Origin: Lobosporangium transversale
Lineage: Eukaryota > Mortierellomycota > Mortierellomycetes > Mortierellales > Mortierellaceae
Direction of reading: 5' to 3'
DNA: 64,000 bases
NCBI RefSeq assembly: GCF_002105155.1
Contig: NW_019028992.1
Location: forward strand, 703,001-767,000
The position numbers were made by a program, and so were the translations under genes. The notes beneath the pieces are model-generated. The model did not search any database. It was given only the letters and a program-made list of their open reading frames with translations, and was not told where the DNA came from. This document shows positions 56,691 through 64,000 of the stretch, in pieces. How positions within the stretch are numbered: the stretch's first letter is position 1; every line of letters begins with the position of its first letter.

Positions 56691-57117
56691 ATAATCTTTT
56701 ATCTTGTAAACTATGGATTGCTTTTTTTTTTTTTTTTTATTTTTATTTTTTTTTCTAACTCTTCCCCTTCTCCTCCCCCCCTCCTCCCTTTTTTTTTTTT
56801 TTTTTTTTTTTTCTAAAAAGATCTCCTTGGATCAATGTGATTACTTGGTAGATTTGGATTATAGTGGCCGTTATACTGAAAGCGGCGGAGAAGAAGGAGA
56901 AGATCCGATTGAGCGACGATACCTGAAGGATAAAGATCATTGGGAAAGACTATATTGCAAAAGATTTTTGGATACACAGGTTGGAGCGGGTCGTAATCGA
57001 TGGGTGCGAGCGTTCTGGATGCCCGACAAAATCACACTTGCTTTGACAAGAGGACAGCCAAAGGTTTGGGGCGATTACTGTCTAGCACGACGTAAACCCA
57101 CCACTGCAACTGCTTGA
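53802..57117 (+). CDS. ALG9: ER alpha-1,2-mannosyltransferase ALG9 (GT22)
   Basis: Eight exons: 53802-54148, 54257-54512, 54655-54814, 54954-55249, 55373-55573, 55681-55938, 56066-56653, 56821-57117; 800 aa. It adds mannose from dolichyl-P-mannose to the lipid-linked oligosaccharide in the ER lumen. YSNISDCDEVFNFWEPMHYL is the luminal loop with the catalytic acidic pair. GSGLETWEYSPVYAIRSWAY follows, and QPHKEERFLFVVYPLI is the HKEERF signature of GT22. About ten membrane helices run between residues 125 and 480. The enzyme is longer than usual (about 550-600 aa). There is a 115-aa hydrophilic N-terminal extension with an (Asn-Gly)n tract, and a soluble loop of about 130 aa follows the last helices. 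Every intron has a T-run. Confidence 0.92.
53972..54026 (+). repeat. Coding AATGGA hexanucleotide repeat
   Basis: About nine AATGGA units inside ALG9 exon 1 encode an Asn-Gly tract near residues 57-76. In-frame by unit length, so copy changes would not break the protein. Confidence 0.85.
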
Positions 57118-57119
57118 AG

Positions 57120-57150
<31 letters not shown>

Positions 57151-57472
57151 AGGATTAGTGGTGATGATATGCAGATATAACACAAGCAATACAGCTTTTT
57201 TTACAATATACGCATACGAATACACATATATGAAGGATTTACTAGATGCCAATTTGGTGTCTGACCCGTTTATTTCTCATTAATAAAAACAGCCTAAACT
57301 CGTCACCAGCTTGAGATTGATGTGCAACTTGGTTAATATTGAAAGTTACTCTTACATATTGGGTATAAAAGATTATTTTTAACTTTTAATAATTAGTCAA
57401 GATAAATTTGAAAGATCAAAAATAAAAAACAAAAACGAAAAAAAAAAAAAGGTAGTTTAATTCCAGTTAAAG
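57118..57472. other. Convergent 3' region
   Basis: Between the ALG9 and PB1-SAM stop codons; A-run of 27 nt right after the ALG9 stop. Nothing coding. Confidence 0.5.
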
Positions 57473-59046
57473 CTAGTTGATGTGGAGGGACTCCAAAGCT
57501 TGTGCTTCGTCTTCTTCCTGAATGGCCAAATCCGCGGCATAGAGTCGTAACTCTGTGATCATTTTAAGAAGACGGATTCGTCGTCCTGTAGAGGTTACTC
57601 CCATATCCTTGAGGGTATCGTGCGTCAATTCCAACAGAACATCACCGGTGATGTCGTGATCTTTTTATTTTTTTTTTAACAAAGAAAAAGAAAGAAGTTT
57701 TAGTCCAAGGTGAATACAATGTTGGGAGGCAGTGAAGCCCTTTTTTTAAATGAGTTGTATCAACTAGGGGGGTTTTTTTTTATTTATTTATTTACCTTTG
57801 AAGATTTGAACAGTATCTTCATATCCATTGCTCTTGAGCCATTGACCAGTGGTATCAACAGTCCAATTGTGCACATGTCCATCCAATCCCTTCAAAACTG
57901 TAAAAAAAATAAAAAGGGTTATTCTCAGGATTACGGTATTTTTTAAAAAAATGATTTTTTTTTTTTTTTTTTTTTGGTTCTTTACGTTCTGCACCATTGG
58001 TTAAAGGGAATTTCGCGCGAACAGCTCTGGCATGGTTCAGTCGTTGAAAGTTTTGAGCAGTTGTCGGTGCTAAAGAAACATAACAAAGAAGAAATTGATC
58101 AATTACTGTACTATACACCACTATCACCTTTTTTTTTTTTTTTTTTTTAAATAAAAAAAAAAAAGCTTACTGATAAGGTTCTTGCCAGCAGAAACCCATG
58201 ACGATGCTCCAGGCGGCAACTCTGCCATTGCATTTTCTGTTAAAGAATCAAAATAAATGAATAAAATAATAATAATAATAATAAAAGATTAGAGAGAAGG
58301 CATTACAAGGGATTGAACTAAATAAAAGAATAAAAGTGCCATTTACCATGCTCTCCATGACGATCCATGCCTCGCGCACAAATGAAAAGACTGATATCAC
58401 GCAAGATCTCGAGCATATCACAGTCGGTGTATTGGTTATCAAAGATAGCATTGGAATCACCTACTTTTTGTTAAAATGATAAAAATAAAATGAGTCTTTT
58501 TTTTTTCTTTTTTTTTCTTTTGTACAAGCCCATGCGACTTTAGTTTCCTTTTCCTTTCCCTTTTCCCTTTCTTTTCGAACGCACCAAGAGTTGAGGTACC
58601 TGAATCAGAAGAATCACGCCTATGGAGGATACTAGCTCGACGACTCGCTCCACGACTGATAGTACTGGCGTTGCTGCTAAGACCATGACGATTAGGGAAA
58701 ACCTGGAGTCGAACTGTTCCTTTGCGTCCCTTGACAAGGTCCGAGTTGACGAGGTCCTCGAATTCCTCTGCTCCACTGATCGTGCACAGATCACCGTCCA
58801 TGTCCGTGTACTTGACCGTGAACTCGTTCTCGAGTTGGAATGTGTTTTGGAGCTGATGTTTTATGGCGAATAGAGTAATTTAAGGTTAGTAACGACAGAT
58901 AATAGAAACCTTTTTTTATTTTATTTTATTTTATTTTTCTTGATCATTTATACCTTCTTTTTAAGATCATGGTATTTGATTTGCTCAATGTCGATCGACA
59001 ATCGTCGGCAGTCATCATAATGCCATGCCTTCACTGTTGCGGTCAT
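57473..59046 (-). CDS. PB1 and SAM domain adaptor protein
   Basis: Seven exons, 58954-59046, 58600-58852, 58347-58460, 58171-58236, 57986-58069, 57796-57897 and 57473-57660, give 268 aa. The N-terminal 80 aa are a PB1 domain: TVKAWHYDDCRRLSIDIEQI, LKKKLQNTFQLENEFTVKYT and the acidic OPCA-like loop TDMDGDLCTISGAEEFEDLV. A Ser-rich linker (RRDSSDSG) follows. The second half holds GLDGHVHNWTVDTTGQWLKS, FKDHDITGDVLLELTHDTLK and MGVTSTGRRIRLLKMI, a SAM domain. PB1 plus SAM suggests a scaffold in MAPK or polarity signalling, comparable in role to Ste50-type adaptors, but no orthologue is recognised. All splice phases close. Probably cytosolic. Confidence 0.82.
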
Positions 59047-61149
59047 TTTCGGATAATGAAAGAAAAAAAAAAAAAGAAAAAAAAAAAAGTAGGGAGAGGA
59101 GGGTGTAAGGTGAAGAAGGAAGGAAAATGAAAAGAAGAAGAATAGGTATATACTCTTAAAGAGGAAGAGATCAAACAAAAAAAAAAAAAAAAAAGAAAAA
59201 GAAAAAGAAAAGGAATTCAATCTTTTAAAAAGAAGAATAAAAAAAAAGAAAAGAAGTTCGTAAGGATAAGGTAGGGATATGAAAGGAGAATGGTGTTGTA
59301 ATTGGAGTCGTTAAAACAGCGTTCGTCAATTGAAAAAGATAGTGATCACACAAAGCAAGAAAAAAAAATGTCTAGAACGTTAGGGTATAAAAAGCGTTAA
59401 AACATAAATGGGTAGCGGATTTGAGGAGAGTAGAGGGGGAAAGGAGGATGCGAAGGAGGAATGAAGGTCGTTAAAGAGAAAGACAAAAGACAGAAATTCA
59501 GGAACCAAAAAAAAAAAAAAGGAAAAAAAAAAAAAAAAGAAAGAAAAAAGAAAAAGGAAAGCTTTGTCTGTCCCCGTTGGACCCCTTTATATTTCATGAG
59601 GAATGAAGGATCCTGATACATATCCCCGACTTCATCCCCCTTTCACCTTCGTCTGTAGCTCTTGCTCCTGCTCTCCCTCTTTCTCTCTTTTGTTTTTGCT
59701 CTCATGGTCATTCGTTCATTCGTTAGCACAGGGCAATAATAAGTAGAGTAGATCAGATGCCACGATGTCCCAAACAAAAGAAACAGGGGCAGATGGCATT
59801 TGCGCACGCACCTGTGCTTATAAAATGTTATATAACATCATCAATGGTCCCTATTCAATCATGCATGCCGCCAAAAACACAAAAAAACATGCGCGCATGC
59901 ACATGGGCTTGCAATGAACATAGGGGGTGTAACAGCTATATTGTATAAATATATATATATATATAATATAAATAATAAAGCAAATTAAAATAAATAGCCA
60001 CGGCTCATTCACGAGCAGATCACCGGATCACAATCGCGTGGATCGACTGATCATTCCTCTCCTTTGTTGTTGCGCGTGTCTTTTTATACATGTTTGATAT
60101 GGATTAATAGCCCTTTGACCCTTCCACTTCTTTCCTCTCCTTTTGTTCTCCCTTCCTCCCCCAGCCTTTTTGCTCTGATTCGATTGGATGACCAAAGCAT
60201 TCTAATCTATGAATCAGTTGCAGGCTCAACTACTCCTCCTTGAATCAATCCCATGCCTAATGTCGTGACCAAGAAGAAGAAGAAGAAAAAAAACCTTTTT
60301 TTTCATTTCATTCTTAGCTTGATTGACTATAGCCATGTGGAATGAAGAAAGTATGATATGTATATATACACAAACATATTTATGAATGGATTTATCATCT
60401 TTGTCAGCTTTGATGATGGAAACATTCACACGATAAAAACAAATGAAACGGAAAACGGGAAACGGGAAACGGGAAACGAAAGATAGAAGACAGAAGTTAG
60501 TTAACTTTAGTATGACAAAGCAAACATAAAACACATTTAAAGAAAAAAACAAAATGAAATAAAATAGAGATTGGATAAATCACCATCCACCACAAGTGAC
60601 AAACATCAGGACCACATACGAGGAAGTGTTGGTTACTACTTTTTTTAAAAAAAATGATGGGGTTTGGCTCTTGTCGACTGTTCACAATGTGGTCTGACCG
60701 CAAAGTTTTTTTTTCATTTAAAAATAATATCACACGCCTTGCAGATGATGATGACCCATTTCTTTAAGTCACTTGTCCCTCCACTTCTTCATCTTTCATC
60801 TCCGTTTAGTAGCCTGACTCTGCCCTTGGTTCGAGCGCAGACTTGAAACAAAAATATCTACAAAATCTCTATCCTCCTGACAACCGTGCCCCAACCGTAC
60901 TGATATTATGGGGAACGTGATAGGGGGGAAGGGAAGTATGGAAGTATTAGGTCAAGTTTGATCGGAGTTTCTATTGTATAGTTAAATAGTATTCTTTTTT
61001 ATCTATGTGTCTGACGCGTTTCTTTTTTTTTTTTTTTTTTTTTTATATTTTTTTTTTTTTTTATATTTTTTTTTTTTTTTATATTTTTTATTATAACTAT
61101 TATATATAATACCTATTGCTGATAACTATTTCTGGGGAATATCTTCCTA

Positions 61150-61184
<35 letters not shown>
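59047..61184. other. Gene-poor region, purine-rich
   Basis: 2.1 kb of promoter and intergenic DNA. It is strongly A/G-rich on the plus strand (59060-59580). It also has a (TA)n run near 59948-59962, repeated GGAAACGG units at 60450-60478 and three T-runs split by ATAT (61022-61085). The open frames are low-complexity and not supported. Confidence 0.5.
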
Positions 61185-61185
<1 letters not shown>

Positions 61186-61853
61186 CAAGACCGATCATGG
61201 TATCGTAATCTATTCAATGCAATGAGGTATTCCTTAGCGGCTCCACTAGCACTGGTGTCATGGTATCCTAATGGTCCGATATCACAGTCTGCACAAGACA
61301 AGAACTGAATCCCATTCGGTAATTTTTTACTGAAGCCAATGTTTTCAAACGACATCATGTTGGTCACTTTCCAAAAGGATTGCAATTCCTCTTCCGTTGT
61401 TGTTGTCGTCGTTACTGTCGTCTTCTCTGATTCGTCGCCATCTGTAGTATCGTTATTGATTACATTTCCTTCTGATTCCACCTCCTCAATGGTTGAAACG
61501 GCTGCATCCAACAATGGGAGTTTTGGTAGTGCCAACTAAAAAAAATATATATATTTTTTTTTTAAAAAAAATTAATGCTTGTTGTAAATCATTAAAAAGA
61601 TAAATAATGTCATATTGTCCTGGGAGAGCTTTTTTTTTTATTTTTATTTTTATTTTTTTGGCTTTATTACCTTGCTTTTCTCTCGCTGGACGAGTTCTGC
61701 AGCGGAAGCAAGGAGTATTTTACAGCGGCAGCTTTCCTGGGGACAATAGATGTCAAACTTGTTGACCTGTTTCTCTGCATGGGTTTCAATGAGATCTTGT
61801 TCATCTGGGAATGCTGAATATTCCTTGCCTGGATTCCTCGTTGCGGTAGCCAT
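61185..61853 (-). CDS. DSS4: Mss4/Dss4-type Rab guanine-nucleotide exchange factor or chaperone
   Basis: Two exons, 61671-61853 and 61185-61535, give 177 aa. IYCPQESCRCKILLA supplies the first zinc-binding Cys pair. After a variable acidic Thr-rich insert come FWKVTNMMSFENIGFSKKLP and IQFLSCADCDIGPLGYHD, with the second CxxC and the FENIGF motif that contacts Rab. This is the Mss4 fold. It binds nucleotide-free Rab GTPases of the secretory pathway and acts as a weak exchange factor or chaperone. The (Thr)n stretch is encoded by an ACG/ACA-rich tract. Length is close to fungal Dss4. It is divergent from the next gene. Confidence 0.88.
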
Positions 61854-62412
61854 TGTGATGTGTTACTGTCAAAAGCTGCAAGTCTGAAAAGAGTGAGAAT
61901 AAAGGAACAACAGTGGGCGAGGTAAGAAATTGAGCTCCTGTTTCAATGTAGTTAGTGGCTTTGCACCCCATATTTACGCATAAGGCAATTGATCAGGTTG
62001 CTTAGAAAGCAGAGGGCCATGCATGGTAATTTTTGGATAGAAGAAAGCTAAACGCTGAACTGATGAAGAAAATACAGGCTAACGTTCTTTTGGATTCCGG
62101 ATGTTGTCACCATTCTAGGATTCATATTGCCACGTGAGAAAGCCGCTTTAAAAAGTGCCGGATTTGATCTGTAGACAATTCTCCGGTAACAAGTCAAGAA
62201 ATAATAATTCCCCGCTCGGCTTGTCCAACTCTTCTTTCCTTTCTTCTTTCCTTCCTTCCTTCCTTCCTTCTATAAATTTCTCTTCACCGCTTTTTTTTTC
62301 TCTGTTTCTTCTTCCTCCTTTTCTTTGTCATCTTGTTTACTATTTTCTCCATTTCTGTCAACTCACTCTTGCATTTTGCATATCTAATCTGTTAATATAA
62401 TATTTAAGAAAA
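61854..62412. other. Divergent promoter region
   Basis: Between DSS4 and the crotonase-type gene; a CTTCCTTCC tract near 62232-62270 lies in the leader of the latter. No gene supported. Confidence 0.5.
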
Positions 62413-62769
62413 ATGGCCACAGACTTGGAAAAGTACACGGAACAGGCCACGCTGCCTTTTTCCTCCTCAGAGCTCGGCGCGTTTCACCGCTTCCATGCAT
62501 ATAACTGGGATGGAGATGAACATTTCCAAGCTGGCCTCAGAACTATCACTCAGGCACAACCATTACCACCGTCTCTCTCGGAATTATTGAAAATGAAGCA
62601 GTATTACTTTTCAACGAGGTAAAAGAAGGACAAAAGAAAAGTAGTTCATTTCTCTCATTCCATTCATACATGTTCATGAGTGCGCAGAATTGGAGTATGG
62701 AGTGAAATGCCATGGGTTGCTTGCATGCATTCGTTCTCTCTTTACTCTCTTATAAAAACAAAACTAAAT

Positions 62770-62806
<37 letters not shown>

Positions 62807-64000
62807 GGCTCGGTACACACATCAACTTGGATAATTATCTGTCCTGGAGGAAACATCTGGAGAAGCCGTCTGATGACCCTAATGTTTTGATCTTCAAGCG
62901 ATTCGACGAATATGACTTTGATAACGATCCTAGATTTCAGAGTGGACTACCTAATATTGTCAGTCAGCTTGTCAAAGATGGAAAAAGTACGTTGGATAAG
63001 GCTGCGCTTCAAAAGGAGATGACTAAGGCCAAAGCTTTTTATTACGCTAGGTAAGAAGATCGCACCATGATGCCTAGCCGAAGTAATCTCGTTTCAAGCC
63101 TCGAGCTTTCATCCACTCACTTATCTTCTTCATTCATTCTAATAACTTTGGATCAAATAGATTCATTGAGCTCTTCGATTTCCCTGCATACTTGAACTGG
63201 AAAGAATTGGAAAAATCACAGGATGGACCTGCCTGTCCGTTTGCACATCTCTGGCAGAACAAAAGCGAGGGCTCCTCCAGTGAGCTCGCAGAGGACGCTC
63301 AAAAATTCCTGACCACAACCGCCCCAGTCTCTACAGGCGCACTCCAAATTCACATCCATTCACCAGCTACAAAAAACGTCTGGACTGGTGTTCGATTAGC
63401 CAAAATGAATCAAGCCATCTCTGATGCGAATGATAAGGACACTATCACCTCTATCTTATTGACTGCAAACAGCGGAGCCCCTACTCAGGATCGGCGTGAT
63501 CCAGAATCCTTGATTGTCACCAAAGACGAAAAGTGGTTCAGCGGAGGTCTTGTAACAAGCGGATCAACAGAAATGCAGGATAAACAAGATCCCGCAAAGT
63601 TCAAGGAGCTGCAACGACAATATTTCAGTGTCGTGGATCAGCTTACTGCCATCAATTGCCACCACCATAAGCCAGTAGTCTGTGTAGCAGATGGGATAGT
63701 ATCTCTATCAGCTGCATACCTTGCTTTTGGTTCAGGAGGACAACGTGTCATCACTGAAAATGCAACTCTCTCATTTACACCTTTGAAAGCGATCGAGCTT
63801 CCACCTAATGAAGCTCTTAATCCCTTTGCAGGATTGCATCTACTTGCTCAGATTCAGACACATGCCAAGTCTGACAGTGGCGCTCGCTCGCTACCCAAGA
63901 ATATTGGTCATTATCTCGCATTCTGTCCGGACAATATCCTCCGCGGACCAGATTTGCGCAAACTTGGGTTGGCAGATTTTTTCATTTCATCCTCAAAGAA
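62413..64000 (+). CDS. Crotonase-fold (enoyl-CoA hydratase/hydrolase-like) protein, 3' end outside the window
   Basis: Exons 62413-62618, 62808-63050 and 63161 to the window end; still open at 64000. The N-terminal 170 aa carry an imperfectly doubled motif, FHRFHAYNWDGDEHFQAGL and FKRFDEYDFDNDPRFQSGL. Each copy is followed by a helix ending in YYFSTR or FYYAR. The third exon has the crotonase pattern TGVRLAKMNQAISDANDKDT, then TSILLTAN, KWFSGGLVTSG (oxyanion-hole position), VVCVADGIVSLSAAYLAFGS and GPDLRKLGLADFF. These recall the 3-hydroxyisobutyryl-CoA hydrolase (ECH_2) branch. A mitochondrial or peroxisomal role in acyl-CoA metabolism is inferred. The double motif in front is not part of standard enzymes and I do not know its function. 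The poly-A tract just before the intron-1 acceptor is typical for this genome. Confidence 0.7.

Noticed and set aside
59397-59621. Phe/Ser-rich minus frame
   Set aside because: Low-complexity translation of a purine-rich tract.

Overview
The window is eukaryotic nuclear DNA from a filamentous fungus. Genes are split by short GT-AG introns, intergenic DNA is AT-rich, and the proteins are fungal in type: xylulokinase, GT34 and GT22 glycosyltransferases, ORMDL, Mss4, a Kre9/Knh1-like GPI protein. Decayed LRR and Crinkler-like genes suggest an early-diverging lineage, most likely Mucoromycota of the Mortierella group. That placement is inferred from family resemblance; no search was run. Long A or T homopolymers (15 to 46 nt) lie in most introns and gene borders and are the most obvious compositional oddity.

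Layout. 1-5 kb: the 3' end of ribulose-phosphate 3-epimerase, then on the minus strand a makorin-type RING/CCCH ligase and a 14-TM MFS transporter. 7-11 kb: RPS19 and a broken LRR gene with one nonsense codon and two frameshifts. 12-18 kb: sparse DNA holding two related 60-70 aa proteins with an N-terminal LFKS motif and, between them, an intronless secreted protein made of eight near-identical repeats. 18-24 kb: a GT34 glycosyltransferase with an extra N-terminal domain, the first RPL15 copy and a nuclear-type hypothetical protein. 24-31 kb: Crinkler-like ruins, proteasome alpha-4, a perfect 19-bp inverted repeat, another decayed gene and a Stowaway-like MITE. 31-46 kb: a dense run of GPI protein, xylulokinase, proteasome assembly chaperone 1, glucosamine-6-phosphate deaminase, RPS22, ORMDL and a GTPBP1-type GTPase containing a 12-nt microexon. 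47-50 kb: a repeat-rich island with a tRNA-like SINE head, a dead hAT transposase and a hAT-type MITE. 50-64 kb: the second RPL15 copy, a cupin, ALG9, a PB1-SAM adaptor, Mss4 and the 5' part of a crotonase-fold protein.

The genes are unrelated housekeeping loci, not an operon or a cluster. Thematic pairs are protein quality control (alpha-4, PSMG1, makorin), carbohydrate and pentose metabolism (RPE, xylulokinase, glucosamine-6-P deaminase) and glycosylation or lipid control in the ER/Golgi (ALG9, GT34, ORMDL). The best candidate for an undescribed system is the secreted repeat protein at 15403-16080. The LFKS microprotein pair, the two near-identical RPL15 copies and the P-loop microexon follow.

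Exon borders come from reading splice signals, frame and family alignment by eye. In every multi-exon gene closed here, the exon lengths sum to a multiple of three.
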